Source of the DNA: Limnohabitans sp. 2KL-51
Lineage (GTDB): Bacteria > Pseudomonadota > Gammaproteobacteria > Burkholderiales > Burkholderiaceae_C
Reading direction: 5' to 3'
NCBI RefSeq assembly: GCF_003063645.1
Contig: NZ_NESJ01000012.1
Coordinates: 1-64,000, forward strand
DNA length: 64,000 nt
Under the pieces are notes generated by a model that saw nothing but the letters and a program-made list of their open reading frames with translations, was not told where the DNA came from and searched no databases. A program made the position numbers and the translations under genes. Positions within the stretch are counted from its first letter, which is position 1. Each line of letters begins with the position of its first letter. Positions 9,730 through 22,505 of this stretch are shown here, piece after piece.

Positions 9730-10293
9730 GTGGCATTGCAGCAAATTGTTCAAGAAACCGTAACCGGCCTGGGCTACGACCTGGTTGAGATTGACCGCAC
9801 AGCGGGCGGTTTGTTGCGCATCACCATCGACTGGCCCTGGCAGCCAGGTTCGGAGCTGTTCATCAACGTGGAAGATTGCGAAAAAGTCAATCGTCAGTTG
9901 CAATTCGCCCTTGAAGTGGACGGCGTCGCTTACAACCGTCTTGAAGTGTCCTCTCCCGGCATCGACCGTCCTTTGAGCCGTGAACAGGACTTTGTGCGGT
10001 TTGTAGGCGAGTTGATTGACATCACGCTCAAAGCGCCTATGGGTGAGAGCGCTGTGGGATTGGTTAACCCGACTCGCAAAAAATTTCGCGGCACGCTCGA
10101 GCGTGACGCCACCGGTCAAGGCTGGCAAATCGTCTGGAGCGATGCGCCTGTGGTCAAGCCCGGTCAAAAGGTCAGTAAAAAGCGGATTCCTTTGCCTGCG
10201 CATGCATTGGGGTTCACGCTGGATGAGTTGCGCGATGCGCGCCTCGCGCCCGTGGTGGACTTCAAAGGGCGAAAGCCCAAGCTGGAAGCCTGA
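9730..10293 (+). CDS. rimP: ribosome maturation factor RimP
   Basis: RimP assists late maturation of the 30S subunit. The 187-residue protein carries the family segments GYDLVEIDR near the N-terminus and VSSPGIDRPL at about residue 80. The GTG start at 9730 (VALQQIVQETV) is preferred over the ATG at 9691 because it matches RimP N-termini and avoids an unrelated extension. It is the first gene of the conserved rimP-nusA-infB cluster. Confidence 0.9.
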   Translation: MALQQIVQETVTGLGYDLVEIDRTAGGLLRITIDWPWQPGSELFINVEDCEKVNRQLQFALEVDGVAYNRLEVSSPGIDRPLSREQDFVRFVGELIDITLKAPMGESAVGLVNPTRKKFRGTLERDATGQGWQIVWSDAPVVKPGQKVSKKRIPLPAHALGFTLDELRDARLAPVVDFKGRKPKLEA

Positions 10294-10362
10294 CGGCAGC
10301 CCCATTTTTGAGCAAACTTTCGGGTCCCACACATGGGCCCTGTGAAATAGGAGAGTCAAGTC

Positions 10363-11847
10363 ATGAATCGCGAAATGTTGATGTTGGTCGAAGCCATCTC
10401 ACGTGAAAAGAACGTTGAGCGCGATGTGGTATTTGGTGCCGTTGAAGCCGCTTTGGCACAAGCCACCAAAAAGCTTTATCAAGGCGAAGTGGACATCCGT
10501 GTTGCGGTAGATCGCGACAACGGCAACTACGAGAGTTTTCGCCGTTGGCACGTGGTGCCCGATGAGGCTGGTTTGCAGTTGCCCGAGCAGGAAATCCTCT
10601 TGTTTGAAGCCAAAGAGCAAATACCGGACATTGAAGTCGACGAGTACATCGAAGAGTCGATTGAGTCGGTACCGATCGGACGCATAGGTGCCATGGCCGC
10701 CAAGCAGGTCATTCTGCAAAAAATTCGGGATGCCGAGCGCGAAATGCTGCTCAACGACTTTATGTCGCGGGGCGAGAAAATCTTTGTCGGCACCGTCAAG
10801 CGCATGGACAAGGGCGACATCATCTGTGAATCCGGACGCATTGAGGGCCGCTTGAGACGAAGCGAGATGATCCCCAAAGAAAACCTGCGCAGTGGTGACC
10901 GCGTTCGCGCCATGATCATGGAAGTCGACCTGACTCTGCGCGGTGCCCCCATTTTGCTGTCGCGTTCTGCCCCCGAGTTCATGATCGAGTTGTTCCGCCA
11001 GGAAGTGCCCGAAATCGAACAAGGCCTGCTGGAAATCAAAACCTGCGCCCGTGACCCCGGCTCACGCGCCAAAATCGCTGTTTTGTCACATGACAAGCGC
11101 GTAGACCCGATCGGCACCTGCGTGGGTGTGCGCGGCACTCGTGTCAACGCCGTCACCAACGAGTTGGCCGGCGAGCGAGTCGACATTGTTTTGTGGAGCG
11201 AAGACCCCGCCCAGTTCGTGATCGGCGCTTTGGCCCCAGCGAATGTTCAATCCATCGTGGTGGACGAAGAAAAGCACGCCATGGACGTGGTGGTGGACGA
11301 AGAAAACCTGGCTATTGCCATTGGCCGTGGCGGACAAAACGTACGCTTGGCTTCTGACCTGACCGGTTGGAAGATCAACATCATGGACGCAGCCGAATCT
11401 GCACAAAAGCAAGCCGAAGAAACCACCGGCATTCGCCAGTTGTTCATGGAAAAGCTCGATGTGGACCAGGAAATCGCCGATATCCTGATCGGCGAAGGTT
11501 TCACCAGCCTCGAAGAGGTAGCTTATGTGCCCATCCAGGAAATGCTGGAAATCGAAAGCTTCGACGAGGACACCATCAACGAGCTGCGCACCCGCGCCAA
11601 AGACGCATTGCTGACCCTTGAAATTGCGCGTGAAGAGAGCGTCGAAGACGTTTCTCAAGACCTGCGCGACCTGCCAGGCTTGACCCCTGAGCTGATTTCC
11701 AAGCTGGTTGAGGCGGGTGTTCAAACCCGTGACGACCTGGCTGATCTGGCCACTGACGAGCTGACCGACATCACCGGTCAAAGCGTTGAAGAGGCCACCG
11801 CCCTGATCATGAAAGCCCGCGAACATTGGTTCGCAGGCCAGGCCTGA
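10363..11847 (+). CDS. nusA: transcription termination/antitermination protein NusA
   Basis: The 494-residue NusA binds RNA polymerase and nascent RNA and modulates pausing, termination and antitermination. An N-terminal polymerase-binding domain is followed by S1 (around [19 protein letters not shown]) and two KH domains ([33 protein letters not shown]). Two C-terminal acidic helix-hairpin-helix repeats ([34 protein letters not shown]) are also present. GGAGAG upstream of the ATG is a good ribosome binding site. It lies between rimP and infB as in most proteobacteria. Confidence 0.97.
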   Translation: MNREMLMLVEAISREKNVERDVVFGAVEAALAQATKKLYQGEVDIRVAVDRDNGNYESFRRWHVVPDEAGLQLPEQEILLFEAKEQIPDIEVDEYIEESIESVPIGRIGAMAAKQVILQKIRDAEREMLLNDFMSRGEKIFVGTVKRMDKGDIICESGRIEGRLRRSEMIPKENLRSGDRVRAMIMEVDLTLRGAPILLSRSAPEFMIELFRQEVPEIEQGLLEIKTCARDPGSRAKIAVLSHDKRVDPIGTCVGVRGTRVNAVTNELAGERVDIVLWSEDPAQFVIGALAPANVQSIVVDEEKHAMDVVVDEENLAIAIGRGGQNVRLASDLTGWKINIMDAAESAQKQAEETTGIRQLFMEKLDVDQEIADILIGEGFTSLEEVAYVPIQEMLEIESFDEDTINELRTRAKDALLTLEIAREESVEDVSQDLRDLPGLTPELISKLVEAGVQTRDDLADLATDELTDITGQSVEEATALIMKAREHWFAGQA

Positions 11848-11873
11848 AGTCTGATGGAGGCTTGAACAAAATT

Positions 11874-14858
11874 ATGTCCAGTACAACTGTTGCCGAGTTC
11901 GCCAATGAACTCAAAAAATCTGCCGATGTCTTGCTCGATCAATTGAGATCTGCCGGTGTGACCAAAGCCTCTGAAGGCGATGCGTTGACCGATGCCGACA
12001 AGCAAAAACTGCTCAGCTACTTGCAAGCGAGCCACGGTACCGTGTCCGTCGACCGCAAGAAGATCACCCTGGTCAAAAAATCGACCAGTGAGATCAAGCA
12101 AGCCGATGCCTCGGGCAAAGCCCGTACCATCCAGGTCGAAGTGCGCAAAAAACGCACGCTGATCAAACGCGATGACGAGCCTGTAGCCTCCGAAGAGGAC
12201 ATCGTGGAGCCACAACTGGACCATGCCGATTTGGCTCGCCTTGAAGAACAAGCTCGGCGCCAGGCAGAGCTGATTCTTCGACAGGAGGAAGAGTTGGCGG
12301 AAAAGCGCAGGCTACGCGAGGCCCAGGAAGCTGCGCAACGCGCCGATTTGGCTGCTCAGGAAGCACAAGCTGTGGCCCAGTCTCCGTCTGCTACCGTGCC
12401 CCTTTCTGACGGGCTTGCTGCGGCCAAGCCGCTTCCGAGTCGCGAAGAGCGCGAGCAATTGGCGCGGGCCGAAGCGGCCAGCATCAATGCAGCTTCTCAG
12501 GCCAAGCCTGCTGCACCAGCAGTATTTGAGCCTATCGAATCTGCCGCTGATATCAAGGCTGCTGCAGCCGAACAAGCGGCTCAAATGGCAACCGCCAAAG
12601 CCGAAGCCGCGAAGTCAGCGCGTGACGCCTTGGTACAAAAAGCCGCTGCAGAGTCCAAAGCCAAGGCCGATGAAGACACGGCGCGTGCACTGGATCTGGA
12701 TTCGCGCCGCCGTAAGGCATTGGCTGAAGCCGAGGCCATTCGTTCCATGATGAACGCTCCCAAGAAAGTGCTGGTCGCCAAAAAGGAAGAGCCCAAAGCC
12801 GAGCCCAAAGCAGCAGTAAAGGGGACTTTGCACAAGCCAGCAGGAACACCTGCACCCGGTGCGCGTGCAGCGGCTGCGCAAGCTGCATCGCCTGCGGCAC
12901 CTGGCGCCAACAAGGAAGTCAAGTCGGCGAAGCTGTCTTCCAGCTGGGCGGGCGATCCGGCCAAGAAGAAGGCCATCCCCACGCGTGGTGACACCAGTGG
13001 CGGTGTGGGACGCAACAACTGGCGTACTGGCCCACGAGGACGTCGCGGCAACGAACGCGACCGTGATGACGGTCAAAGCCAGCAGGCAACAGCCGAGGTG
13101 CGCGTGCTTGAAGTGCACGTCCCTGAAACCATCACCGTGTCAGAGTTGGCCCACAAAATGGCCATCAAGGCGTCTGAGGTCATCAAGCACCTCATGAAGC
13201 TGGGCCAGATGGCGACCATGAATCAGCCGTTGGACCAAGACACCGCCATGATCGTGGTGGAAGAGATGGGACACAAAGCCGTCGTCGCGGCGCTGGACGA
13301 CCCAGAAGCCTTTACCGATGACGAAGTGTTGGACCAGCACGCCGAATTGTTGTCACGTGCCCCTGTGGTGACTGTGATGGGTCACGTTGACCACGGCAAA
13401 ACGTCATTGCTTGACTACATCCGCCGAGCCAAGGTGGCCTCGGGTGAAGCCGGTGGCATTACCCAGCACATTGGCGCTTATCACGTCGAAACGGCCCGTG
13501 GCATGATTTCTTTCCTGGACACTCCCGGTCACGAGGCGTTTACCGCCATGCGTGCCCGTGGTGCGCAGGCCACAGACATCGTCATCCTGGTGGTGGCTGG
13601 TGACGACGGCGTGATGCCCCAGACCAAAGAAGCCATCAAGCATGCCAAGGCAGCAGGTGTACCCATCGTGGTGGCCATCAACAAAATGGACAAGCCCGAC
13701 TCGAATATCGAACGCGTGCGTGCAGAACTGATTTCAGAAGAAGTTGTTCCCGAAGAGTTTGGTGGCGAATCACCTTTTGTCTCCGTATCGGCCAAGACCG
13801 GCATGGGCATCGACGCGCTTTTAGAGCAAATCCTTCTTCAAGCTGAAATTCTGGAACTCAGGGCACCTGTGAAAGCCGCGGCCAAGGGCTTGGTGATCGA
13901 AGCTCGCCTTGACAAGGGACGTGGTCCAGTGGCGACCATCTTGGTGCAGTCCGGTACTTTGAACACAGGTGACGTCGTGTTGGCGGGTCAGACCTTTGGC
14001 CGCGTGCGCGCCATGCTGGACGAAAATGGCGTGGCTATCAAAACGGCAGGTCCATCGATTCCGGTCGAAATTCAAGGCTTGACCGAAGTGCCGCAAGCCG
14101 GTGACGAGTTCATGGTCATGGGCGACGAGCGACGTGCCCGGGAAATTGCCACTTACCGCGCTGGCAAATTCCGCAACACCAAGCTGGCCAAGCAGCAAGC
14201 CGCCAAGCTAGAAAACATGTTCACCGACATATCGGCAGGCGAAGTCAAAATGCTGCCCATCATCATCAAGGCCGATGTGCAGGGTTCGCAAGAAGCCTTG
14301 GGCGCTTCCTTGCTCAAGTTGTCCAACGAAGAAGTCAAAGTCCAGTTGGTTTACTCCGGCGTGGGTGGCATCAGCGAGTCGGACATCAACCTGGCGATCG
14401 CCTCTAAGGCCCTCGTGATCGGTTTCAACGTGCGTGCCGATGCCGGCGCGCGCAAGTTGGCCGAAGGCAATGGCGTTGACCTGCATTACTACAACATCAT
14501 TTATGACGCTGTGGATGAGCTCAAGGCCGCTATGTCGGGCATGTTGGCACCCGAACAGCGCGAAGAGATCATGGGCATGGCCGAAATTCGGACCGTATTC
14601 GTGGCTTCCAAGATTGGTACGGTTGCAGGTTGTATGGTCACTTCGGGTCAAGTCACCCGCAGCGCCAAGTTCCGTTTGTTGCGCGACAACGTGGTCATCT
14701 ACACGGGTGAACTCGATTCGCTCAAGCGCCTCAAAGACGACGTGCGCGAAGTCAAGGAAGGCTTCGAGTGCGGTATCAAGCTCAAGAATTACAACGACAT
14801 CAAAGAAGGCGATTACCTTGAATTCTTCGACGTCAAGGAAATTGCGAGAACGCTGTAA
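11874..14858 (+). CDS. infB: translation initiation factor IF-2
   Basis: IF-2 is the GTPase that places initiator tRNA on the 30S subunit. The protein has 994 residues. The N-terminal IF2_N domain ([20 protein letters not shown]) is followed by a long Ala/Lys/Glu-rich linker and a second IF2_N segment. The G domain has G1 [17 protein letters not shown]3 DTPGHEAF and G4 NKMDKPDS. The start at 11874 (MSSTTVAEF) was chosen because it begins the conserved domain; a longer ORF start overlaps nusA. rbfA begins immediately after its stop. Confidence 0.97.
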   Translation: MSSTTVAEFANELKKSADVLLDQLRSAGVTKASEGDALTDADKQKLLSYLQASHGTVSVDRKKITLVKKSTSEIKQADASGKARTIQVEVRKKRTLIKRDDEPVASEEDIVEPQLDHADLARLEEQARRQAELILRQEEELAEKRRLREAQEAAQRADLAAQEAQAVAQSPSATVPLSDGLAAAKPLPSREEREQLARAEAASINAASQAKPAAPAVFEPIESAADIKAAAAEQAAQMATAKAEAAKSARDALVQKAAAESKAKADEDTARALDLDSRRRKALAEAEAIRSMMNAPKKVLVAKKEEPKAEPKAAVKGTLHKPAGTPAPGARAAAAQAASPAAPGANKEVKSAKLSSSWAGDPAKKKAIPTRGDTSGGVGRNNWRTGPRGRRGNERDRDDGQSQQATAEVRVLEVHVPETITVSELAHKMAIKASEVIKHLMKLGQMATMNQPLDQDTAMIVVEEMGHKAVVAALDDPEAFTDDEVLDQHAELLSRAPVVTVMGHVDHGKTSLLDYIRRAKVASGEAGGITQHIGAYHVETARGMISFLDTPGHEAFTAMRARGAQATDIVILVVAGDDGVMPQTKEAIKHAKAAGVPIVVAINKMDKPDSNIERVRAELISEEVVPEEFGGESPFVSVSAKTGMGIDALLEQILLQAEILELRAPVKAAAKGLVIEARLDKGRGPVATILVQSGTLNTGDVVLAGQTFGRVRAMLDENGVAIKTAGPSIPVEIQGLTEVPQAGDEFMVMGDERRAREIATYRAGKFRNTKLAKQQAAKLENMFTDISAGEVKMLPIIIKADVQGSQEALGASLLKLSNEEVKVQLVYSGVGGISESDINLAIASKALVIGFNVRADAGARKLAEGNGVDLHYYNIIYDAVDELKAAMSGMLAPEQREEIMGMAEIRTVFVASKIGTVAGCMVTSGQVTRSAKFRLLRDNVVIYTGELDSLKRLKDDVREVKEGFECGIKLKNYNDIKEGDYLEFFDVKEIARTL

Positions 14859-15233
14859 ATGGTGCGTAGAAAGCAATCCTCTGTGCCCAATCGCGGTTTT
14901 CGCGTGGCCGACCAGATCCAGCGTGATCTGGCCGAGTTGATTGCGCGCGAGTTGAAAGACCCGCGTGTGGGCATGATCACGATCAATGCGATCGAGGTCA
15001 CGCCCGACTACGCCCACGCCAAGGTTTACTTCAGTGTTTTAACGGGCAATCCCGAAGAAGCCACCGAGGGTTTGAACGCAGCGGCTGGCTTTCTGCGCAA
15101 TGGTTTGTTCAAGCGTTTGCATATCCACACCGTGCCGACATTGCACTTTTTGTTTGACCGCACAACAGAACGTGCATCCGACATGAATGCCTTGATCGCC
15201 AAGGCCGTGTCATCACGAGCCCAAGAGGACTAA
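14859..15233 (+). CDS. rbfA: 30S ribosome-binding factor RbfA
   Basis: RbfA is a KH-like cold-shock protein that helps process the 5' end of 16S rRNA. The 124 residues include [20 protein letters not shown] near the N-terminus and the family segment [12 protein letters not shown], ending with [17 protein letters not shown]. Its ATG follows the infB stop directly and truB follows after 2 bases, so the three genes are probably translated together. Confidence 0.95.
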   Translation: MVRRKQSSVPNRGFRVADQIQRDLAELIARELKDPRVGMITINAIEVTPDYAHAKVYFSVLTGNPEEATEGLNAAAGFLRNGLFKRLHIHTVPTLHFLFDRTTERASDMNALIAKAVSSRAQED

Positions 15234-15235
15234 GC

Positions 15236-16216
15236 ATGAACGCGCCACGCACCAGGGTGCAGCGGCGCCCTGTGCACGGGGTGTTGCTGCTCGACAAACC
15301 GCTGGGACTTTCCAGCAACCAGGCTTTGCAAAAAGCCAAGTGGTTACTGCGGGCTGAAAAGGCGGGGCATACCGGCACCTTGGACCCCTTGGCGACAGGA
15401 GTTTTGCCTTTGTGCTTCGGCGCTGCAACCAAATTCAGTCAACAGCATTTGGATGCAGACAAGACCTATGAGACGACTGTGCGCTTGGGCTTGAAGACGA
15501 GCACGGCGGATGCCGAAGGCGATGTGATCGCGGTGCGCGAAGTGTCATGTACGGCTGGTATGGTGGTAGAGATTTTGGACCGTTTCATGGGCCCGATCAG
15601 TCAGGTGCCCCCAATGCACAGTGCCTTGAAAAAGGACGGCAAGGCCTTGTACGAATATGCCCGAGAGGGCGAAACCGTTGAACGCGAAGCGCGCAACGTG
15701 GTGATTTATGACCTGGATCTGCTGGATATGAAACTGGAAGGCGATGCGCCTTTTTTGCGGTTGCGTGTGCGCTGCAGCAAAGGCACCTACATCCGGACGC
15801 TGGGCGAAGACATCGCCGAGGCGCTGGGTTGTGGTGGTCACTTGAGCGCATTGCGACGGGTGGTCACGGGTCCTTTTGACGCGTCACAGTGCGTGACGTT
15901 GCAGGATCTGGAAGCGATGGACGAAGCCAAGCGCATGGGCGCTTTGTTGCCAGTGGCTGTTTTGTTGCCAGGTTACACCGAGGTGAACCTGGACAGCGAC
16001 AGCACAAGCCGTTTTTTGAACGGGGTGCGCAGACACGGCCCTTGGGTTGATTGTGATCAAGTCGCGGTGTACGGAGAACATCCTCGCGCCTTGCTGGGAA
16101 CAGCAATGGTGCATGGCGGCGAATTGGTTCCGGGTCGATTGTTGAGCCCGATCGAAATACAACAGATTTTAGAAAGTTCACCTGCATTTGAGCCGTTGCT
16201 GGCCGAGCAGGTTTAA
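15236..16216 (+). CDS. truB: tRNA pseudouridine(55) synthase
   Basis: TruB makes pseudouridine 55 in the T loop of tRNAs. The 326-residue protein shows [18 protein letters not shown] at the start. The catalytic aspartate lies in [18 protein letters not shown], and [19 protein letters not shown] is the other family motif. A C-terminal PUA-like tail is present. It lies in the ribosome maturation cluster and its end is 13 bases before the typA start. Confidence 0.96.
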   Translation: MNAPRTRVQRRPVHGVLLLDKPLGLSSNQALQKAKWLLRAEKAGHTGTLDPLATGVLPLCFGAATKFSQQHLDADKTYETTVRLGLKTSTADAEGDVIAVREVSCTAGMVVEILDRFMGPISQVPPMHSALKKDGKALYEYAREGETVEREARNVVIYDLDLLDMKLEGDAPFLRLRVRCSKGTYIRTLGEDIAEALGCGGHLSALRRVVTGPFDASQCVTLQDLEAMDEAKRMGALLPVAVLLPGYTEVNLDSDSTSRFLNGVRRHGPWVDCDQVAVYGEHPRALLGTAMVHGGELVPGRLLSPIEIQQILESSPAFEPLLAEQV

Positions 16217-16229
16217 AGGAAGAGAAAGC

Positions 16230-18047
<1,818 letters not shown>

Positions 18048-18060
18048 TCGGACCCAGGCC

Positions 18061-18945
18061 ATGCACATGACACACAGCTTGGCCGTTTGGACCATGGTGG
18101 GCTGCACCGCCCTGTGGTCCATGGCCGGGGTGGTGACGCGGCACTTGGAAGAAGCCCGGAGCTTTGAAGTCACCTTCTGGCGCAGCTTTTTCACCGTCGT
18201 GTCCCTGTTGATCATTCTGCCTTTGTGGCAGGGCAGGGGAGTATGGTCTCGCTTGCCATGGCGCAACCGGTACTTTTGGCTGTCTGGCGTGTGTTGGAGC
18301 GTCATGTTCACCGCCTTCATGGTGGCGCTGACGCTCACGGCGGTGGCCAATGTGTTGATCACCATGGCCGTGGGACCTTTGTTCACCGCCTTGTTCACCC
18401 GCGTGTTTTTGCGGCACCAGTTACCTTTGCGCACCTGGATCGCCATTGTGGTGGCCGGGATCGGAATTGGCTGGATGTATGGCACCCAGTTGAGCCTGGG
18501 CGACCCGAATTTTCTGGTGGGCTCCCTGGTGGCCTTGTGTGTGCCCATCGCAGGCGCCGTGCAGTGGACCTTGGCGCAAAAGAGCCAAAGCGATGGCCAC
18601 AGTCTGGACTTGGTGCCCTCGGTTTTGTTGGGGGCCGTCTTCTCCACTTTGCTTACCATGCCTTTGGCCATGCCCTTTCAGGCATCGGCCCACGATATTG
18701 GCTTGCTTGCCATTTTGGGCTTGTTCCAATTGGCCATTCCCTGTGTGTTGTCGGTGATTTGCGTGCGGGTGCTCAAAGCCCCGGAGGCGTCACTGTTGTG
18801 TCTGCTGGAAATCGTGTTTGGCATCGCCTTGGCTTGGTGGGGCGCTAACGAAGCCCCGCAAATGAGCGTATTGTTAGGCGGTTCCCTGGTCTTGGGGGCT
18901 TTGCTCATGAACCAATGGTTAGGCTGGAGAGGCAACAATGACTGA
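18061..18945 (+). CDS. DMT superfamily (EamA) permease
   Basis: This 294-residue integral membrane protein has about ten hydrophobic segments arranged as two EamA repeats. The first begins with WTMVGCTALWSMAGVVTRHLE and the second with LVALCVPIAGAVQWTLAQKS. EamA proteins export or exchange small metabolites, but the substrate cannot be predicted. It starts 13 bases after typA and overlaps the next gene by 8 bases. A second start six bases downstream (18067) is possible. Confidence 0.85.
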   Translation: MHMTHSLAVWTMVGCTALWSMAGVVTRHLEEARSFEVTFWRSFFTVVSLLIILPLWQGRGVWSRLPWRNRYFWLSGVCWSVMFTAFMVALTLTAVANVLITMAVGPLFTALFTRVFLRHQLPLRTWIAIVVAGIGIGWMYGTQLSLGDPNFLVGSLVALCVPIAGAVQWTLAQKSQSDGHSLDLVPSVLLGAVFSTLLTMPLAMPFQASAHDIGLLAILGLFQLAIPCVLSVICVRVLKAPEASLLCLLEIVFGIALAWWGANEAPQMSVLLGGSLVLGALLMNQWLGWRGNND

Positions 18946-20020
18946 AGTCATCGCACAGATCGAAGGCAGCATCGGCTGCATCACCCTTAACCGCCCCAAG
19001 GCTCTGAACGCCCTGTCACTCGACATGGTGCGGGCCTTGACTCGGGCCTTGCTCGATTGGCAAGCCAACCCGCAAGTTATTGCGGTGGCGGTGCGCGGTA
19101 CGGGAAAAGAAGGGCCGTTTGGCGCCTTCTGTGCAGGGGGTGACATCCGATTTTTTCACCAAGCAGCGCATGCAGGCAACGCGTCATTGGGTGATTTTTT
19201 CACTGAAGAGTACCGCCTGAACCACCTGATCCACACCTACAGCAAACCCTACATCGCCTTCATGGACGGCATCGTCATGGGTGGCGGCATGGGCATCAGC
19301 CAAGGCGCGAGCGTGCGCGTGGTGACCGAGCGCACCAAGATGGCCATGCCCGAAACCCACATTGGATTGTTTCCGGATGTGGGCGGGGGCTATTTTCTGA
19401 GCCGCTGCCCGGGGCGATTGGGCGAGTACCTGGGCTTAACGGGACAGATGCTCAACGGCCCCCAAGCGGTCGCGGCCAAACTGGCCGATATCTCGCTGGC
19501 CAGCGGGATGCTGGAGCCCATCTGGCAGACCTTGATCAGCAGCCCCTTTGAGAACGCCGAATCGGTGGAGCGGTGGGTGATGGCCCAAGCGGGCGCGATG
19601 ACACCCGAAAAGCTGACGCCACAACCCCAAATCGATGAGGTTTTTGGTCTCCCCACCTTGGCAGAAATGTTGCTCAAGCTGGAAGCGGCTACCGATGAGT
19701 GGAGTCAGAAAACCGCACATGTTTTGCGTCACCGCTCACCTTTGATGCTGCATGTGGTGCTGGAACAAATACGACGCGCGCGTCAACTGAGCCTGGCTGA
19801 TGATCTGCGCATGGAACGCGACATGGTGCACCACTGCTTCCACTTGCGTTCTGTAGACGACAGCGACTCCGTTGAAGGCATCCGCGCCTTGGCTGTGGAC
19901 AAAGACCACAAGCCGAATTGGAAGCCTGCACGGGCGGAAGATGTGGATTTATCGGAAGCCGCTCGTTTCTTTGCGAGCCCCTGGCCTTCAGATCATCACC
20001 CGCTGCGCGATTTGACCTGA
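18938..20020 (+). CDS. enoyl-CoA hydratase/isomerase family, 3-hydroxyisobutyryl-CoA hydrolase-like
   Basis: This 360-residue crotonase-fold protein probably hydrolyses 3-hydroxyisobutyryl-CoA in valine breakdown. The N-terminal motif ITLNRPKALNALS, the oxyanion-hole segment AFCAGGDIRFF and MGGGMGISQGASVRVVTE are visible. MPETHIGLFPDVGGGYFLSR is typical of the hydrolase subgroup and not of true hydratases. The extra C-terminal domain (about residues 260-360) also fits. It overlaps the upstream permease gene by 8 bases, suggesting one transcript. Exact substrate is inferred from the family. Confidence 0.82.
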   Translation: MTEVIAQIEGSIGCITLNRPKALNALSLDMVRALTRALLDWQANPQVIAVAVRGTGKEGPFGAFCAGGDIRFFHQAAHAGNASLGDFFTEEYRLNHLIHTYSKPYIAFMDGIVMGGGMGISQGASVRVVTERTKMAMPETHIGLFPDVGGGYFLSRCPGRLGEYLGLTGQMLNGPQAVAAKLADISLASGMLEPIWQTLISSPFENAESVERWVMAQAGAMTPEKLTPQPQIDEVFGLPTLAEMLLKLEAATDEWSQKTAHVLRHRSPLMLHVVLEQIRRARQLSLADDLRMERDMVHHCFHLRSVDDSDSVEGIRALAVDKDHKPNWKPARAEDVDLSEAARFFASPWPSDHHPLRDLT

Positions 20021-20023
20021 CCC

Positions 20024-20099
20024 TGTAGGTCGGTTGCTTAGTCCACGACATGGTTGACAGGCAGTCAGCGCGGTGTCGGAGCCGAAGCTGCGACCTACA
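20024..20099. repeat. REP-like inverted repeat
   Basis: TGTAGGTCG at 20024-20032 is complementary to CGACCTACA at 20091-20099, enclosing a GC-rich spacer. It sits between the convergent hydrolase-like gene and smpB. The size and the TGTAGG/CCTACA termini resemble palindromic intergenic repeats of Comamonadaceae; a related unit lies near 29403. Confidence 0.5.
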
Positions 20100-20122
20100 A
20101 ATATACGGTGAGCTACTGCCGT

Positions 20123-20611
20123 TCAGCGGTGACGGCTCTTCATGGCGCGTTCGACTTCGCGCTTGCCTTCGCGGTCCTTGATGGTGTCGCGTTTGTCGTG
20201 TTCGGCCTTGCCCTTGGCCAGCGCAATGTCACATTTGACCTTGCCTGCTTTCCAGTGCAAATTGATAGGGACAAGGGTGTAGCCCTTTTGCTCGATCTTG
20301 CTGATCAGCCGCTTGATCTCTTCTTTGTTCAGCAGCAGTTTGCGCGTGCGCGCCGCTTCAGGATTGATGTGGGTCGAAGCCGTTTTGAGCGGGTTGATGA
20401 GGCAGCCGATGATGAACAACTCCCCGTTGCGGATGACCACATAACCATCGGTGAGCTGCACCTTGCCTTCGCGAATGGCCTTGACTTCCCAGCCTTCCAG
20501 TACCATGCCCGCCTCGTAGCGCTCTTCAATAAAATAATCGAACGACGCTTTTTTGTTCTCGGCTATCTTGGCAAATACAGGGGCAGAAGGGGACTTTTTG
20601 GTGGTGGCCAT
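20123..20611 (-). CDS. smpB: SsrA-binding protein SmpB
   Basis: SmpB binds tmRNA and delivers it to stalled ribosomes for trans-translation. The 162-residue protein includes [18 protein letters not shown] and [16 protein letters not shown] near the N-terminus, and a basic C-terminal tail ([15 protein letters not shown]) that enters the mRNA channel. The ATG at 20611 is preferred over a TTG three codons upstream. The tmRNA gene itself is not in this window. Confidence 0.96.
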   Translation of the reverse strand: MATTKKSPSAPVFAKIAENKKASFDYFIEERYEAGMVLEGWEVKAIREGKVQLTDGYVVIRNGELFIIGCLINPLKTASTHINPEAARTRKLLLNKEEIKRLISKIEQKGYTLVPINLHWKAGKVKCDIALAKGKAEHDKRDTIKDREGKREVERAMKSRHR

Positions 20612-20705
20612 GGTGAGCAAATGAGGACGGGCTGGCCGTTCACAAGGGCGTGCAAAATAACTGCAAGCTCAGAGAAGAAATGAAAAACTACAATCGCAAC
20701 ATTGT

Positions 20706-21146
20706 ATGAAGAATATCCACAAGTCCGTTCTCATCTGGTATTCGCCAGAGGAAATGTTTCGCTTGGTCACCGACGTGGACCATTACCCTGAGTTTTTGCC
20801 CTGGTGCGACAAAGCCCGCGTGCTCGAAAAAGACGCCCATGGCATGGTGGCCGAAGTGGGTATCAGCTTGGGCGGCATCCAGCAAACCTTCACCACCCGC
20901 AATGAGCACGAGGAAGGCCGATCGGTCGGCATGAGTTTGGTGCAAGGCCCGTTTTCCAACCTGAGCGGTATGTGGCGCTTCACCCCTGTTGGCGATGGCT
21001 CGCAACGCGCATGCAAGGTCGAGTTGGATTTGCAGTACGGCTTTTCCAGCAAAACATTGTCCGCACTGGTGGGGCCGGTGTTTGACAAGATCGCCGCCAG
21101 CTTGGTCGATGCCTTTGTCAAACGCGCCGAAGCGGTTTATGGCTGA
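20706..21146 (+). CDS. ratA: RatA-like ubiquinone-binding/toxin family protein (SRPBCC fold)
   Basis: This 146-residue START-like protein has KNIHKSVLIWYSPEEMFRLV and VDHYPEFLPWCDKARVLE, conserved in the RatA/Coq10 family. In Escherichia coli RatA is reported to block 70S assembly, while Coq10 homologues bind ubiquinone; the role here is not settled. It is divergent from smpB and overlaps rnfH by 8 bases. The smpB-ratA-rnfH arrangement is common in proteobacteria. Confidence 0.88.
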   Translation: MKNIHKSVLIWYSPEEMFRLVTDVDHYPEFLPWCDKARVLEKDAHGMVAEVGISLGGIQQTFTTRNEHEEGRSVGMSLVQGPFSNLSGMWRFTPVGDGSQRACKVELDLQYGFSSKTLSALVGPVFDKIAASLVDAFVKRAEAVYG

Positions 21147-21507
21147 GCGAATGATTGAAGTCACGCTGTGCTGGAGTCTTGGGCCGCGACATGTGCAGGA
21201 GTTGAGATTGAAAGTGCCAGAGGGCAGCACGGTGGAGTCTGCGCTGGATCTTGGCATTGCCCAGTGGCTTGAAGTCAGCCCAGCAGCCGATCCCGTGTCC
21301 CTGTCATCGCTCAAGTTTCAACAGCCGGGCATCTGGGGGCGCAAAGTGCTCTGGACGCAACTTGTGATTGCGGATGACCGCATTGAGCTGTACCGCCCGC
21401 TCAAAGTCGACCCCAAAGTCGCACGGCGTCAGCGCTTCAAGCGCCAGGGCAAGGGGCGCACTGGGCTGTTTGCCAAGCGCAAGAGCGGTTCGGCCGCAGG
21501 GTACTGA
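21139..21507 (+). CDS. rnfH: RnfH family ubiquitin-like protein
   Basis: RnfH proteins have a beta-grasp (ubiquitin-like) fold and unknown molecular function, usually paired with ratA. The 122-residue protein has IEVTLCWSLGPRHVQELRLK and WGRKVLWTQLVIADDRIELY, ending in the family-typical PLKVDPKVARRQRFKRQ. The ATG at 21139 overlaps the ratA stop; the ATG at 21151 is also possible. Confidence 0.85.
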   Translation: MAERMIEVTLCWSLGPRHVQELRLKVPEGSTVESALDLGIAQWLEVSPAADPVSLSSLKFQQPGIWGRKVLWTQLVIADDRIELYRPLKVDPKVARRQRFKRQGKGRTGLFAKRKSGSAAGY

Positions 21508-21515
21508 AAGTCGCC

Positions 21516-22427
21516 ATGCAAGCCCTTTTGAACGTGGTCTCGCAGATCACTCTGAGCGAGGACGTCCAGCGTGTTTTTCATGGACGAGGCGGTCTGTACC
21601 CCGGCTCTGAACAATGGTCGCTGGACTGGTTCGCACCCGTCTGGGTCTTGACCAGCTTCAAACCAGTGAACGATGCAGAGCTGGCCCAGTTCCACATCGC
21701 TCTGGAAGCCCGCTGGCAAGCCGTAGCCCCGGGCGTTCCACTCAATTGGGTGTTTCAGAGCCGGGTCCCGGGTGAAGCCGAAACGCGCCTGATGGCGGGC
21801 AGTGTTCCCGAGCCTCATGTGGTGACCGAGCAGGGCGCTCGATACATCGTGCATCTGATGCGCGGGCAAAACCACGGTTTGTTTCTCGACATGGCCGTCG
21901 GGCGCGAGTGGCTGAAAAATCATGCCTTACATGAAAATATTCTTAACCTCTTTGCCTACACCTGTGCGTTCTCGGTGGTGGCCTTGCAAGGCGGGGCCGC
22001 GCAAGTTGTGAACCTGGACATGAGCCAGGCCGCACTGGCCGTGGGGCAGCAAAACCACCGCCTGAACGACTTGCCTGCCAAAGCGCGCTTTCTGGGCCAT
22101 GACATCTTCAAGACCTGGGGCAAGATCAGCAAGATGGGGCCTTATGGCGTGATCGTGATCGATCCGCCCAGTTACCAAAAAGGCAGCTTCATCGCTACCA
22201 AGGACTACATCAAGCTGATCCGGCGATTGCCCGATTTGCTGGAGCCACAAGGCCATGTGCTGTTGTGCCTGAACGCGCCCGAGCTGGACTCGCAGTTTTT
22301 GCACAGTCAGGTGGCTGAGGCTGCTCCAAGTCTGAAGTTTGTCGAGCGTTTGGCCAACCCCGTGGCATTTGCCGATATCGATCCGGAAAAGTCGCTCAAG
22401 GTGCTTCATTATCAAAAGCTTGAATAA
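21516..22427 (+). CDS. SAM-dependent methyltransferase, RlmI/RlmK-like
   Basis: The 303-residue protein carries a class I methyltransferase domain: NLFAYTCAFSVVALQGGAAQ (SAM site), VNLDMSQAAL and the catalytic-type motif VIDPPSYQKG. This combination is typical of 23S rRNA m5C/m2G methyltransferases such as RlmI and RlmL. The N-terminal 120 residues have no PUA domain that can be recognised, so the target is not certain. It starts 8 bases after rnfH. Confidence 0.78.
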   Translation: MQALLNVVSQITLSEDVQRVFHGRGGLYPGSEQWSLDWFAPVWVLTSFKPVNDAELAQFHIALEARWQAVAPGVPLNWVFQSRVPGEAETRLMAGSVPEPHVVTEQGARYIVHLMRGQNHGLFLDMAVGREWLKNHALHENILNLFAYTCAFSVVALQGGAAQVVNLDMSQAALAVGQQNHRLNDLPAKARFLGHDIFKTWGKISKMGPYGVIVIDPPSYQKGSFIATKDYIKLIRRLPDLLEPQGHVLLCLNAPELDSQFLHSQVAEAAPSLKFVERLANPVAFADIDPEKSLKVLHYQKLE

Positions 22428-22505
22428 TTTTTCTATTCAAACGTCTTAAACGATCGTACAAAATCCCAGCACAGTTCACCACGTTCACGTTTTCTCGGGA
22501 CTCCT

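Noticed and set aside
11086..11826. Long minus-strand frames opposite nusA and infB
   Set aside because: They lie wholly within conserved genes and have no ribosome binding site or family motif.
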